A stretch of DNA of 64,000 bases from an uncultured Clostridia bacterium (GCA_949286835.1 CASEDP010000003.1:55210-119209); one strand, 5' to 3'. Numbered from the stretch's first letter, positions 1 to 8,956 are shown. Program-made: numbers and translations. Notes: generated from the sequence alone by a model not told the origin.

Positions 1-13
1 CCACATATTGCGG

Positions 14-43
14 ACGGGGCGGCGCCGAAAGGTGCCGCCCCGT
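14..43. terminator. GC-rich hairpin with GAAA tetraloop
   Basis: A 13-bp stem (14-26 with 31-43, one G-U pair) closes on GAAA. The + strand continues CGTTCCATTTG, which is a poor U tract. It probably ends a transcript from a gene left of the window; its direction is not certain. Confidence 0.5.
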
Positions 44-133
44 TCCATTTGCGCCGTATTATCCGCCGTTACTTTCATATATGCGCAAAAATATGACATA
101 TTTGCGTATAAATGTAAAATTATATGCATATGC

Positions 134-162
134 TTGCAAAAATGCGCGGTTATGTGTATAAT
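134..162 (+). promoter_or_regulatory. sigma-A promoter for the aminotransferase gene
   Basis: TTGCAA at 134-139, a 17-base spacer and a perfect TATAAT at 157-162. It lies just upstream of the ribosome binding site AAAGGAG (179-185), leaving a leader of only about 25 bases. No operator is evident. Confidence 0.7.
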
Positions 163-193
163 TAAATGGTAATAATACAAAGGAGTGTTATTT

Positions 194-1396
194 ATGATTA
201 AGTTGTCTAAGAAAATTTCCGAAATTTCACCCTCGATGACCCTCGCCATCTCCGCAAAGGCGAACGAGATGAAGGCTAACGGCGAAAAGGTCATCTCTTT
301 CGGCGTCGGCGAACCTGACTTCAATACTCCCGAACACATCATAAATGCGGCAAAGGACGCGCTGGACAAGGGCTATACAAAGTACGTTGCCGCGGCCGGT
401 CTGCCCGCGCTCAAGAAGGCGATAGCAAAGAAGTTCAAGGAGGAGAACGGTCTCGACTATGACCCCTCTCAGATAGTTGTCTGCAACGGCGGCAAGCACG
501 CAATCTACAATGCGCTGTACGCCGTACTCGAAGAGGGCGACGAGGTGCTCATACCCAAGCCCTACTGGCTGACCTATCCCGAAGTAGTTATGTGCTGCGG
601 CGGCGTGCCCGTCTATATCTATGCGACGCCCCGCCACGGCTATAAGGTGACTGCGGCTCAGATAGAGGCGATGATAACCCCCCGCACCAAGATGCTCATT
701 CTCAACAGCCCCTGCAACCCCACGGGTGCCGTTTATACCGAAGATGAGATAAGGGCAATAGCCGAAGTCTGCATAAAGCACAATATAGTCGTGCTCTCCG
801 ACGAGATGTACGAAAAACTCATCTACGGCGGCGAAACGCACTTCTCAATCGCGGCGGTATCGCCCGAGATGAAGGAGCTCACAATAATCGTCAACGGCGT
901 CTCCAAGTCATATGCGATGACCGGCTGGAGGTTGGGCTTCGTCGCAGCTCCCAAGCACGTCGCAAAGGCAATCGGCTCTTTCCAGAGCCACACGACATCA
1001 AACGTCAACACTATGACGCAGTATGCGGCAATCGCCGCCTACGAAGGTGACCAGAAGCCTATGGAGGATATGGTAAAGGCGTTCGGCGAGAGAAGGAAGA
1101 AGATGCTCGAAGTGCTCGACGGAATGAAGTCCCTGGGGCTAGATTACGTCAAGCCTGACGGCGCGTTCTATGTTATGCTCCTCTGCTACAATCTCTACGG
1201 CAAGAGCTACGAAGGCGTAAAGATAAACGGCAGTATGGACTTCTGCGATATGCTCATCTCGCACGAAAAGGTGGCGGCAACGCCCGGCATCTGCTTCGGC
1301 GACGACGACGGCATAAGGCTTTCCTATGCGCTCTCTATGGAGGATATGCTCGAGGGCTTAAGAAGGATAGGCAATTTTGTCTCCAAGCTGAAGTAA
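194..1396 (+). CDS. class I/II PLP aminotransferase, aspartate aminotransferase type
   Basis: Fold-type I pyridoxal-phosphate aminotransferase of 400 residues, the usual length for the AspB/AatA group; it probably moves the amino group between aspartate and 2-oxoglutarate in the cytoplasm. Seen in the sequence: the substrate loop GVGEPDF at 37-43, NPTG at 175-178, the Schiff-base lysine K238 in SKSYAMTGWR, and an arginine near 375 in IRLSYA that should bind the substrate carboxylate. ATG 194 is chosen over GTG 185 because AAAGGAG lies 8 bases before it. The gene is alone with its own promoter. Exact substrate preference (Asp, aromatic, Ala) cannot be read from sequence alone. Confidence 0.9.
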   Translation: MIKLSKKISEISPSMTLAISAKANEMKANGEKVISFGVGEPDFNTPEHIINAAKDALDKGYTKYVAAAGLPALKKAIAKKFKEENGLDYDPSQIVVCNGGKHAIYNALYAVLEEGDEVLIPKPYWLTYPEVVMCCGGVPVYIYATPRHGYKVTAAQIEAMITPRTKMLILNSPCNPTGAVYTEDEIRAIAEVCIKHNIVVLSDEMYEKLIYGGETHFSIAAVSPEMKELTIIVNGVSKSYAMTGWRLGFVAAPKHVAKAIGSFQSHTTSNVNTMTQYAAIAAYEGDQKPMEDMVKAFGERRKKMLEVLDGMKSLGLDYVKPDGAFYVMLLCYNLYGKSYEGVKINGSMDFCDMLISHEKVAATPGICFGDDDGIRLSYALSMEDMLEGLRRIGNFVSKLK

Positions 1397-1460
1397 TGTA
1401 AAAACTGCGCGGAGTAATATTAAAAAAATAAAAAAATAGCAAGAAATTTTTGAAAAACTA

Positions 1461-1488
1461 TTGAATTTCCGCCCATTTATGATAGAAT
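1461..1488 (+). promoter_or_regulatory. promoter for the small P-loop gene
   Basis: TTGAAT at 1461-1466, a 16-base spacer and TAGAAT at 1483-1488, 39 bases before the ATG at 1527, which carries a strong AGGAGGT site at 1513-1519. Confidence 0.55.
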
Positions 1489-1526
1489 AGGAGAAAAGTA
1501 GTTGAAACTATCAGGAGGTTCAATAA

Positions 1527-1934
1527 ATGATCAAAATTATCTACGGTCCCAAAGGTACAGGTAAGACAAAGCAGATTATTCAGGCGGCAAACGCCAACAT
1601 TGCAACGGCAAAGGGTTTAAGCGTATTCATTACCGATACCGACCGTTATATGCACGACGTCGTAAGAGATGTTCGCTTTATAAATGTCACGCATTACAAT
1701 GTCGCGGGTGAGGAAGCTCTCTGCGGGTTCATAAAGGGCGTTATCGCAGGCAACTACGATATCGACAACGTATATGTCGACGGCATAGCAAGGATTGCAG
1801 GCAAGAACTTAAGCGAGCTTGCAGGCACTTTCTATATGCTTGAAAAGGTCTCTAACGAGAGCAATCTGGTAATAACCATTACCTGTAGCTGTGCAAAGGA
1901 AGACCTGCCCGAATTCGTGGCAAAATATTGCTGA
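1527..1934 (+). CDS. small P-loop NTP-binding protein of unknown role
   Basis: A 135-residue protein with a textbook Walker A motif, GPKGTGKT, at residues 7-14 and a plausible Walker B strand (NVYVDGIAR, about residues 87-95). It is far shorter than a AAA+ or ABC ATPase and has no other recognisable domain; three Cys lie near the C-end (TCSCAKE and the final residue). It has its own promoter and an intrinsic terminator and so is monocistronic. It could be a stand-alone ATP-binding regulator or a nucleotide kinase-like fold. I do not recognise a named family and give it no function. Confidence 0.75.
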   Translation: MIKIIYGPKGTGKTKQIIQAANANIATAKGLSVFITDTDRYMHDVVRDVRFINVTHYNVAGEEALCGFIKGVIAGNYDIDNVYVDGIARIAGKNLSELAGTFYMLEKVSNESNLVITITCSCAKEDLPEFVAKYC

Positions 1935-1956
1935 AAAAAGGCAAACTGAACTTCTG

Positions 1957-1996
1957 CGGCGACGCCCCTCATTCTGCGGTGTCGCCGTATATTTTT
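1957..1996 (+). terminator. intrinsic terminator after the P-loop gene
   Basis: Stem CGGCGAC (1957-1963) with GTCGCCG (1981-1987), followed by TATATTTTT. It separates this gene from thrC. Confidence 0.65.
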
Positions 1997-2016
1997 AATC
2001 AGGAGAAAGAAATAAG

Positions 2017-3504
2017 ATGTATTTTATAAGCACAAGGGGCGGGGAAAAGGTTACGGGCGCCCGTGCAATAGTCAAGGGCTTATCGGATAACGGCGGGCTT
2101 TTCGTTCCCGAAACCTTTCCCGAAGTTTCAAGGGAAGAGCTGGAGGCGATGCTCTCGATGAGCTATCCGGAGCGTGCAGCCAAAGTTCTTCATAAATATC
2201 TGGACGACTATGAAGAGGACGGGCTTCTAGCCGCGTGCGAGGCGGCATATGCCAAGTTCGAGGGCAACGACCCCTGTCCTCTCGTGAAAATCAAGGACGG
2301 AATGTACATTCTCGAACTCTTCCACGGTCCCACGTGCGCTTTTAAGGATATGGCGCTCACCGTGCTGCCCTATCTTCTGAGGAAGGGCTGCGACATCTGC
2401 GGCGTAAAGGAAGAGATACTCGTCCTCGTCGCCACTTCCGGCGATACGGGCAAAGCCGCGCTCGAAGGGTTTAAGGATGCGGACGGCATAAAGATAATGG
2501 TGTTCTATCCCGACGACGGCGTCTCCTCTATGCAGAAATTGCAGATGTGCACGCAGGAAGGCGGCAACGTCAACGTCGTCGCGGTAAAGGGCAACTTCGA
2601 CGACTGCCAGACGGCGGTCAAGAACATATTCAACAGTGCAGAATACGCAAAGATTTTAAGGGAGAAGAACGTCCTTTTATCCTCGGCGAATTCCATAAAT
2701 TTCGGCAGGCTTGCGCCCCAGATAGCATACTACTTCTCGGCATATCTCGACCTCGTTTCCTCCGAGCAGATTGAAATGGGGGAGGAGATTGACTTCTGCG
2801 TGCCTACGGGTAATTTCGGCAACATACTTGCGGCATATTACGCTAAACGTATGGGGCTGCCCGTGAGGAGGCTGCACTGCGCGTCCAATATGAATAACGT
2901 ACTCACCGACTTCCTCTCCAAGGGCGAATACGACGTCCACAGGGAATTCTACAAGACGACTTCGCCCTCAATGGACATTCTCGTCTCCTCAAATCTCGAA
3001 AGACTGCTGTTCGAGGTGTCCGGCAGGGACGCAAAGGTCACGTCGGAGAGAATGAAGGAGCTCAGGGAAAAGGGCGTGTACAGAATTTCCGCAAAGGAGC
3101 AGTCGGACATAAACACTATATTCGACGGCGGATTTGCCGACGAGGACGAGATGGTGGAGACCATATACGACCTCTTCTGCGATACGGGCTATACGATGGA
3201 TACCCACACGGGCTGCGCAATGAAGGTCGCAAACGACTGGAAGTATAAGAATAAAAAGGACGTCACCGAAATGGTCGTAGTCTCCACGGCAAGCCCCTAC
3301 AAGTTCCCCCAGGACGTTCTGTACGCCGTCACGGGCAACGACGTAAGGGATAGCTTCAAGGGCATCAAGCGCCTGCACGCCGCAACCGCAATGGCGGTGC
3401 CCAAGTCGCTTTCCACGCTCCGCGATAAGCCCGTCCGCTTCAAGACCTCCGTGCACAAGGAAAAGATGTTCGACGAGGTGTTGAAGTTCGTCGAGGGCAA
3501 ATAA
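2017..3504 (+). CDS. thrC: threonine synthase
   Basis: Converts O-phospho-L-homoserine to L-threonine using PLP, the last step of threonine synthesis. At 495 residues it is the long form with the extra N-terminal domain, opening MYFISTRGGE. The PLP lysine is K110 in HGPTCAFKDMAL, and the SGDTGKAALEG loop that cradles the phosphate follows. ATG 2017 is preceded by CAGGAGAAAG. There is no neighbouring hom or thrB, so the gene stands alone, bounded by terminators on both sides. Confidence 0.96.
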   Translation: MYFISTRGGEKVTGARAIVKGLSDNGGLFVPETFPEVSREELEAMLSMSYPERAAKVLHKYLDDYEEDGLLAACEAAYAKFEGNDPCPLVKIKDGMYILELFHGPTCAFKDMALTVLPYLLRKGCDICGVKEEILVLVATSGDTGKAALEGFKDADGIKIMVFYPDDGVSSMQKLQMCTQEGGNVNVVAVKGNFDDCQTAVKNIFNSAEYAKILREKNVLLSSANSINFGRLAPQIAYYFSAYLDLVSSEQIEMGEEIDFCVPTGNFGNILAAYYAKRMGLPVRRLHCASNMNNVLTDFLSKGEYDVHREFYKTTSPSMDILVSSNLERLLFEVSGRDAKVTSERMKELREKGVYRISAKEQSDINTIFDGGFADEDEMVETIYDLFCDTGYTMDTHTGCAMKVANDWKYKNKKDVTEMVVVSTASPYKFPQDVLYAVTGNDVRDSFKGIKRLHAATAMAVPKSLSTLRDKPVRFKTSVHKEKMFDEVLKFVEGK

Positions 3505-3535
3505 TCAGGTCTTAGACAGATAATTGAAATATTTC

Positions 3536-3564
3536 GGGCGGGGCATTTAAATTGTGCCCCGCCC
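3536..3564. terminator. hairpin after thrC
   Basis: GGGCGGGGC (3536-3544) pairs with GCCCCGCCC (3556-3564). The following bases ATATGAATT are not a strong U tract, so termination strength is uncertain. Confidence 0.45.
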
Positions 3565-3591
3565 ATATGAATTAAGCCGCATATAATTGAA

Positions 3592-3620
3592 CCGCCGCCT
3601 GCTGAATTTGCGGGCGGCGG
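3592..3620. terminator. hairpin between convergent thrC and GNAT genes
   Basis: CCGCCGCCTGC (3592-3602) pairs with GCGGGCGGCGG (3610-3620), one G-U. It lies 30 bases past the stop of the minus-strand acetyltransferase gene. The U tract is weak on both strands. Confidence 0.4.
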
Positions 3621-3649
3621 CATTCCTTCAGAGTATATATCGCCAAGTT

Positions 3650-4141
3650 TTATCGGCTTTTCTTCATTACATAGTTTTTGAGGTCAACGCCCTGCCTTGT
3701 CACGGTCTGCGGGGTTATGACTTGATAGCCGCGCTTTTCAAAGAAGGGTCTTGCCGTAATCGAGGCGTGGGTTGTTATTTCTCCGCCGCTGTGCGCTTCG
3801 AGCAAGTCGCAAATGGCGGAGGCAACGCCCTGCCGCTGAAAGTCTGCGTGTACGTACAGCCTGTCAAGATAACCGGTGTCGTCTATGTCGCCGAAGCCGA
3901 CAATCGTCCCGCCCTTTACAGCAACGAGGGAGTAATGATTATTCAGCGTTCGGAGCCACTTCTCGCGGTCGGGGCAATGTATCCAGGCGGCGATTTGGGC
4001 TGCACGGTAGTCGGCGGAGTTTATGCGCGCAACGGTGTCCGCAAACAGCGCAATAATCTCGTCCGTGTCGGCAGCTTCGAACGGGCGTATGATGAAGCCT
4101 GATTTTATGTCTGTCAATGTCGGTCGTGTTGTCCTGTCCAT
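3650..4141 (-). CDS. GNAT family N-acetyltransferase
   Basis: A single-domain GNAT acetyltransferase of 163 residues, which would move acetyl from acetyl-CoA to an amine. Motif A is clear: DRLYVHADFQRQGVASAI near residues 91-108, with the pyrophosphate-binding R/Q-x-x-G-x-A signature as RQGVAS. A FEKRGY motif B segment lies near residue 135. It is on the opposite strand to its neighbours, convergent with thrC and divergent from trpS. The substrate is unknown; resistance, protein acetylation and small-molecule roles are all possible. Confidence 0.85.
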   Translation of the reverse strand: MDRTTRPTLTDIKSGFIIRPFEAADTDEIIALFADTVARINSADYRAAQIAAWIHCPDREKWLRTLNNHYSLVAVKGGTIVGFGDIDDTGYLDRLYVHADFQRQGVASAICDLLEAHSGGEITTHASITARPFFEKRGYQVITPQTVTRQGVDLKNYVMKKSR

Positions 4142-4264
4142 AATACCTCTAAATTATATATAACGCGTTGTCGTCCGTCAAGGTTGCAGCAGTATTTAAT
4201 TGTGTAATCTTTGTGTCGAAAGGCGTTAAATTGAGTGACGCGCATAAGTTTGACCATAAAAGCT

Positions 4265-4293
4265 TTGCCTTTTTGACTTGACTGTGGTAAAAT
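4265..4293 (+). promoter_or_regulatory. promoter for the trpS operon
   Basis: TTGCCT (4265-4270), a 17-base spacer and TAAAAT (4288-4293), 21 bases before the trpS ATG. The spacer holds a direct repeat, TTGACTTGACT. No T-box leader fits in the upstream 150 bases. Confidence 0.55.
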
Positions 4294-4314
4294 AACTCTA
4301 TACAGAGGGAGATT

Positions 4315-5316
4315 ATGGAATTTACCGGAAAGAAATTATATTCGGCTGTACAGCCGACCAATAACCTCACGATAGGCAACTATCTGGGCGCAATCAAGCA
4401 GTGGGTGGGGCTTCAGGAGGAATATGACTGCACGTTTGCAATAGCAAATATGCACGCCATCACCGTCCGTCAGGAGCCTGCAAATCTCCGCAAAAAGACG
4501 CTGGAACTGCTTGCGCTGTACATTGCCTGCGGCGTCGACCCCGAAAAGTGCACGCTCTATCTCCAGTCGCACGTTCCCTGCCACGCAGAGCTGGCGTGGG
4601 TGCTCAATACATTCACGTATGTCGGCGAAATGGAGAGAATGACGCAGTTCAAGGATAAGAGCGCCAAACACGCCGATAATATAAATATGGGGCTTATGGA
4701 CTACCCCGTGCTTATGGCGGCGGACATACTCCTGTATCAGGCGGACGTCGTACCCGTCGGGCTCGACCAGCGCCAACACTTGGAGATAACGAGGGATATC
4801 GCCATTCGCTTCAACAATATATATTCCCCCACGTTCACCGTGCCCGAGGGACTGTATATGAAGGTGGGCGCAAAGATTGCCGACCTCTCCGACCCCTCTA
4901 AGAAGATGAGCAAGTCTGCGGAAAACCCCAACGGCTCCATCTTCCTCACAGACGACAGGGATACTGTGCTGCGAAAGTTCAAACGCGCCGTCACGGACAG
5001 CGGAAACGAGGTGAGGTTCGACCCCGAAAACAAGCCCGGGGTAAGCAACCTGCTCTCCATATATTCGGTGTTTTCCGACAAGAGCATTGCAGAGGCGGAG
5101 GCAGACTTTGCCGGCAAGGGCTATGGCGATTTCAAACTCGCCGTGGGGGAGGCGGTTGCCGACAAGCTCGCGCCCATACAGGCGGAGCAGGCAAGGTTGC
5201 TTTCCGACAAGGCATATTTGGACAACGTGCTTGCAAGCGGCGCCGAAAAGGCATACCGCACGGCTAAAAAGACGCTTGCAAAGGTGTATAAGAAGATAGG
5301 ATTTTACCAACTTTAA
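4315..5316 (+). CDS. trpS: tryptophanyl-tRNA synthetase
   Basis: Class Ic aminoacyl-tRNA synthetase that charges tRNA-Trp; 333 residues, normal for the bacterial enzyme. The HIGH-equivalent is TIGN at 19-22 in the opening AVQPTNNLTIGNYLGAI, and KMSKS is exact at 197-201. A GAGGGAGA site precedes ATG 4315. It is the first gene of a tight run, with only 3 bases to the next start. No T-box is present, so tryptophan control, if any, is not visible. Confidence 0.97.
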   Translation: MEFTGKKLYSAVQPTNNLTIGNYLGAIKQWVGLQEEYDCTFAIANMHAITVRQEPANLRKKTLELLALYIACGVDPEKCTLYLQSHVPCHAELAWVLNTFTYVGEMERMTQFKDKSAKHADNINMGLMDYPVLMAADILLYQADVVPVGLDQRQHLEITRDIAIRFNNIYSPTFTVPEGLYMKVGAKIADLSDPSKKMSKSAENPNGSIFLTDDRDTVLRKFKRAVTDSGNEVRFDPENKPGVSNLLSIYSVFSDKSIAEAEADFAGKGYGDFKLAVGEAVADKLAPIQAEQARLLSDKAYLDNVLASGAEKAYRTAKKTLAKVYKKIGFYQL

Positions 5317-5319
5317 TCT

Positions 5320-6189
5320 ATGTTCGGATATATTAACCCGTCGACGCCCAACCTGTTTATTAAGGACGACATTCTCTATAAGGCGCTGTATTGCGGAATG
5401 TGCAAGTCGATAGGAAAGGGCTGCGGCAACGTCGCAAAGAGCGCCCTCACTTACGATACGGCATTTATGTCGGCAATGTTGCACAATATAGCCAATTGCG
5501 ACGTAAAGATAGAAAAGAGGCGCTGTGCGCTGCACCTGATAAAGCGCAGACCTATGGCGCGCCCCGACGAGATATCTGTTCTCATAGGCTGTATGAACAC
5601 TATGCTTGCCTACTATAAGCTCCTGGACGACAAAGCGGACGGCGAAAAGAAGGGCATATTCGCCTTTGCGTTCAGGCTCGGCTTCAACCGCGCGAAGAAG
5701 CGCCACCCCGCTCTCGCCGAAATCATATCCGAGAGTATGAAAGAGCAGGCAAACCTCGAAAAGGCGGGCTGTGCCATAATCGAACAGGCGTGCGAGCCGA
5801 CGGCGGATATGCTTAAAAAGCTCTCCGACTATGCGCTGGGCGAATACGCTACCGATGATACGGGCGCGCTCTTCTACGGCATAGGCAAGTGGATATACCT
5901 GGCCGACGCGCTCGACGATTACGACAAGGACGTAAAAAAAGGGCGGTACAACGTATTTTTCAACGCGTTCGGGAAGCCCACCAAAGCAGAGGTTGCGGCA
6001 GAGCACGGCGAGGAGATAAACTTTCTCTTCAATGCGCTGTTTGCGGATTTGCGAACACATCTTAATAACATAAAGTTTCATTTCAATCACGACCTCACGG
6101 ACAATATAATTTTAATAGGAATACCCTCGCGCACGCGCCGTCTTGTATACGGGAAATGCGGGGAGGGAAAAAAGGAAGACAGACAATGA
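5320..6189 (+). CDS. DUF5685 family protein
   Basis: A 289-residue protein matching the DUF5685 pattern common in Clostridia: an N-terminal FGYINP segment, a YCGMCKSIG motif (Cys 25, Cys 28) followed by another Cys at 35, then a mostly alpha-helical body. The conserved Cys and the aspartate pairs such as DALDDYDKD suggest metal binding, but this is inference. No biochemical function is known to me. It starts 3 bases after trpS and overlaps the next gene as ATGA, so the two are translationally coupled; these two and the membrane protein after them look like one functional unit. Confidence 0.8.
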   Translation: MFGYINPSTPNLFIKDDILYKALYCGMCKSIGKGCGNVAKSALTYDTAFMSAMLHNIANCDVKIEKRRCALHLIKRRPMARPDEISVLIGCMNTMLAYYKLLDDKADGEKKGIFAFAFRLGFNRAKKRHPALAEIISESMKEQANLEKAGCAIIEQACEPTADMLKKLSDYALGEYATDDTGALFYGIGKWIYLADALDDYDKDVKKGRYNVFFNAFGKPTKAEVAAEHGEEINFLFNALFADLRTHLNNIKFHFNHDLTDNIILIGIPSRTRRLVYGKCGEGKKEDRQ

Positions 6190-6803
6190 AAAGACATAAT
6201 CTCGAAATTCTCGGACTTGACGACAGCGCAACCAGAGAGGACATTGAAGAGGCTTACAACAAGCTAAGGGAAAAGTACAGGGAAGAAAGATTTCTCGACG
6301 GAGAGGCGGGAAACGAGGCGGCGAGAATGCTCACCAAAATCGAAACCGCCTATACAGAGCTCATTGCCGAACTTGCAGAAGAGAGCAGCGGCGAAAACGG
6401 CGGCACTTCTTTCGGAAAGGTAGAGGAGCTAATAAAGTCGGGCGATCTGCAGGAAGCACAGCGCGTGCTCGACGCATTCAACGAGAGGGGGGCATACTGG
6501 CACTATCTCCAGTCTGTAATCTTCTACAGAAAGAACTGGATTAACGAGAGCAAAAAACAGCTTGAAATAGCTATGCATCTCGAGCCGGACAACGAAAAAT
6601 ATAAGGACGCCTACAAAAAGCTCAACGACAAGATGACGAGCGACAGCGCCAACAATGCGTCGGGCAATCAGGGCGTGTATCAGGGTCAGACAATGAACAG
6701 CTATCAGGACGACCAGATGGGCGGTAGTTTCTGTGCCACCTGCGTCGAATGTTGCGCCCTCAACGCCTGCCTCAACTGTCTGTGCAACGGCTGTTGCCAT
6801 TGA
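6186..6803 (+). CDS. J-domain-like protein lacking HPD, with Cys-rich tail
   Basis: 205 residues. The first 65 resemble a J-domain by helix pattern (EILGLDDSATREDIEEAYNK, then REKYREER and a third helix ending KIETAYTEL), but the HPD tripeptide needed to stimulate DnaK is absent; the sequence there reads EERFLDGEAGNE. A TPR-like pair of helices follows (about 75-140), then a polar linker rich in Asn, Gln and Ser, and a tail with nine Cys in 17 residues (CATCVECC, CLNCLCNGCC). ATG 6186 overlaps the upstream stop as ATGA. It may be a structural relative that anchors or modifies a partner rather than a co-chaperone. Confidence 0.75.
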   Translation: MKRHNLEILGLDDSATREDIEEAYNKLREKYREERFLDGEAGNEAARMLTKIETAYTELIAELAEESSGENGGTSFGKVEELIKSGDLQEAQRVLDAFNERGAYWHYLQSVIFYRKNWINESKKQLEIAMHLEPDNEKYKDAYKKLNDKMTSDSANNASGNQGVYQGQTMNSYQDDQMGGSFCATCVECCALNACLNCLCNGCCH

Positions 6804-6809
6804 TGGGTT

Positions 6810-7367
6810 ATGCCTAAAGATAACAACAATAAATCCTTTGAAATAGCTTTATCGGGCATTTCCTGTGCCTTTGCCGTTATCTTTCTGTCGCTCGGCATAC
6901 TGAGCGGCGTGCTTTTGGCTACAGGTTATTGCCTGGGGATAGTCGCGCTTATGCTGCCGCTGTCAAAAAAATTCTATTTCGGGGATTTTTTTGCTTATCT
7001 GGGTACCTGCGTTCTCACGCTGATATTCGGTGCGGCGGCAAAATTCTGGGATCTCGTTCCATTCATAATGTTTTTCGGGCTTCATCCGCTCATAAATGCC
7101 CTCCAGATAAAGTTCAACGTAAATAAAATAGTCGCCTTCATAATAAAGGCTGCGTGGTTCGACGCCACTCTCGTCGTCGGCTATCTGTTGGTATTCGGCG
7201 GGCTGCTCGGCGGGTCAATGCTCCCGCAGGAGGTCTATGACTTCGTAAACAGCAACATTTACATTCTCATATTCACCGTCGGCACCGTCGTGTTTTTAAT
7301 CTACGACATAATAATCTTCAGGTGTCAGGCGGGCGTAAACTATCTGATGTACAGAATAAGGAAATAA
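6810..7367 (+). CDS. multipass membrane protein, unknown
   Basis: 185 residues with about five hydrophobic segments (roughly 13-35, 38-52, 60-82, 118-140, 148-170), a short charged N-terminus (MPKDNNNKSFE) and a basic C-terminus (NYLMYRIRK). It follows the J-like gene by 6 bases and precedes the rRNA methyltransferase by 3, so it is co-transcribed. No transport or enzyme signature is visible. It recurs with DUF5685 and J-like genes only as an inference from this context. Confidence 0.75.
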   Translation: MPKDNNNKSFEIALSGISCAFAVIFLSLGILSGVLLATGYCLGIVALMLPLSKKFYFGDFFAYLGTCVLTLIFGAAAKFWDLVPFIMFFGLHPLINALQIKFNVNKIVAFIIKAAWFDATLVVGYLLVFGGLLGGSMLPQEVYDFVNSNIYILIFTVGTVVFLIYDIIIFRCQAGVNYLMYRIRK

Positions 7368-7370
7368 CTG

Positions 7371-8786
7371 ATGATAAAGAATGAAGAGTATGTGGGGGAA
7401 GTAATCTCTCTCGGTACGGAGGGGGAAGGAATAATCAGGACGGACGACGGCATTGCCTTCGTCCCGTTTTGCCTGCCGGAAGAGAGGGTAAGCTTCAAGG
7501 CGCTCAAAGTAAGCGGACCCGCCGTCTATGGAAAACTTACGGAAATGCATACCCTGTCGCCTCACAGAACAATACCCGAATGTCCCGTATTCGAAAAATG
7601 CGGCGGCTGTCAGTTGCAACATTCCGATTACGAGCTGCAGCTCGAATTTAAAAAGAACATAGTGCAGAACTGCCTTAAAAAAATAGGAGGAATAGAGTTC
7701 GACGTCAGCCCGACCGTGCCCAGCGCCAAGCAGTACGGCTATCGCAACAAGCTCGCCCTTCCCGTCGGCGTGGACCAATTCGGAAATAACGTAGTGGGGT
7801 TTTATGCGCCGCGCTCGCACAGAATTGTGCCCATTTCATATTGCGCCCTGCAGATGGAGTGGTCAAAGACGCTCATCGCGGCGCTTCTTCGCTTTATGGA
7901 CGAGGCGCAGCTCAAGGGCTATGACGAGGTTGACCGCAGCGGTCAGATAAGGCAGCTCGTCGCAAGGGAGATAGGCGGAAAATTGCTCATAACCGTCGTG
8001 TCTGTGCACAGGACGGACCTTGCCCCGCTTGCGGAAATACTCAAAAAGAGCTTTAAAAATTTCACGCTTTTAAACAACGTAAACGCCTCCCACGGCAATG
8101 TCATTTTCGGAAAAGAGTGGCACATATGCTACGGCGAAGGCTATTTCACCGCCACGGAGGACGGCATAAAGTACAAGGCGGGCGCAAATACATTCGTGCA
8201 GGTCAACGACGAAATCCGCTCTGTGCTCTACAGGGCGGTCATAGACGCCTGCAGGGACGAGGACGCAGTCGCAGTCGACCTGTACAGCGGGGGCGGTATG
8301 CTCACCGCGATGCTTGCAAACGCGTGCAGGGCGGCACATGGCGTAGAGATTGTGCCGCAGGCAGTGGCTTGCGCGGACGAGCTCAAAAAGCTCAACGGTC
8401 TGCGCGACAAGATGTTCAACATCTGCGGTTCGGTCGAAGAAAAGCTGGAGGAGGTATTCGCAAGGACGGCAGGATATAAGCGCGTCGTCGTCTGCGACCC
8501 GCCCAGAAAGGGTATGGAGCGTTCTGTCGTCAAGGCAATATCGAGGTGCGGCGCGGATAAAGTCGTGCTCGTCTCGTGCAGTCCCGCGACGCTTGCGCGC
8601 GACTTGGGGCTGCTTCTGGGCACATTGACGGAGGTCGACGGTCAGATAATAAAGACCCCCGACTATTCGGCTGAAAGCGCCCCGTCGCCCTACATAATTC
8701 AGTCAATCACCCCGTTCGATATGTTCCCCCAGACCAAACACGTAGAGACACTGGTACTGCTTTCCAAAAAAAGCCGGACTATTTAA
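7371..8786 (+). CDS. rlmD: 23S rRNA (uracil-5-)-methyltransferase, RlmD/RumA family
   Basis: SAM-dependent enzyme making 5-methyluridine in 23S rRNA; 471 residues. Order of parts: N-terminal TRAM RNA-binding domain (about 1-60), an iron-sulfur cluster motif with Cys in CPVFEKCGGCQLQH (about 68-81), the central domain, then the methyltransferase fold with SAM loop VDLYSGGGMLTAML, the DPPRKG catalytic segment and the nucleophile Cys in VSCSPATLARDLGLL. In Firmicutes one such enzyme may serve both U747 and U1939; which site applies here cannot be told. Preceded by AGGAAATAACTG. Confidence 0.93.
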   Translation: MIKNEEYVGEVISLGTEGEGIIRTDDGIAFVPFCLPEERVSFKALKVSGPAVYGKLTEMHTLSPHRTIPECPVFEKCGGCQLQHSDYELQLEFKKNIVQNCLKKIGGIEFDVSPTVPSAKQYGYRNKLALPVGVDQFGNNVVGFYAPRSHRIVPISYCALQMEWSKTLIAALLRFMDEAQLKGYDEVDRSGQIRQLVAREIGGKLLITVVSVHRTDLAPLAEILKKSFKNFTLLNNVNASHGNVIFGKEWHICYGEGYFTATEDGIKYKAGANTFVQVNDEIRSVLYRAVIDACRDEDAVAVDLYSGGGMLTAMLANACRAAHGVEIVPQAVACADELKKLNGLRDKMFNICGSVEEKLEEVFARTAGYKRVVVCDPPRKGMERSVVKAISRCGADKVVLVSCSPATLARDLGLLLGTLTEVDGQIIKTPDYSAESAPSPYIIQSITPFDMFPQTKHVETLVLLSKKSRTI

Positions 8787-8956
8787 GGTCGCGGTGGATT
8801 TCGACAAAGCACTGTTCGATGAAAATGCAATCGCAAAGCGCGCGGCTGAAAGAAAAATTGAGGCATATAAAGTCGTGCGACATTAACATATATGTCTAAT
8901 ATGTCTAATCTGAACAATGGCAGTAGCTTTTTATAGGGTTTAATTAAAATGGCATA
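8787..8956. other. spacer after rlmD
   Basis: No convincing gene. A 30-codon open frame beginning GTG runs from about 8793 to 8885 (VDFDKALFDENAIA, ending VVRH) directly after the rlmD stop; it could be a shifted C-terminal extension or chance. AT-rich DNA then leads into the lipoprotein promoter. No clear terminator for the upstream operon was seen. Confidence 0.3.

Noticed and set aside
4142..4314. T-box riboswitch before trpS
   Set aside because: The promoter is 21 bases from the start codon and the upstream 150 bases lack the T-box core and specifier stem.
4336..6090. Long minus-strand frame opposite trpS and the DUF5685 gene
   Set aside because: It is antisense to two well-supported genes, has low-complexity composition and no start signals. 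The same holds for long frames opposite dnaK (29363-31018), glmS (25172-26824) and glgB (59300-61288).
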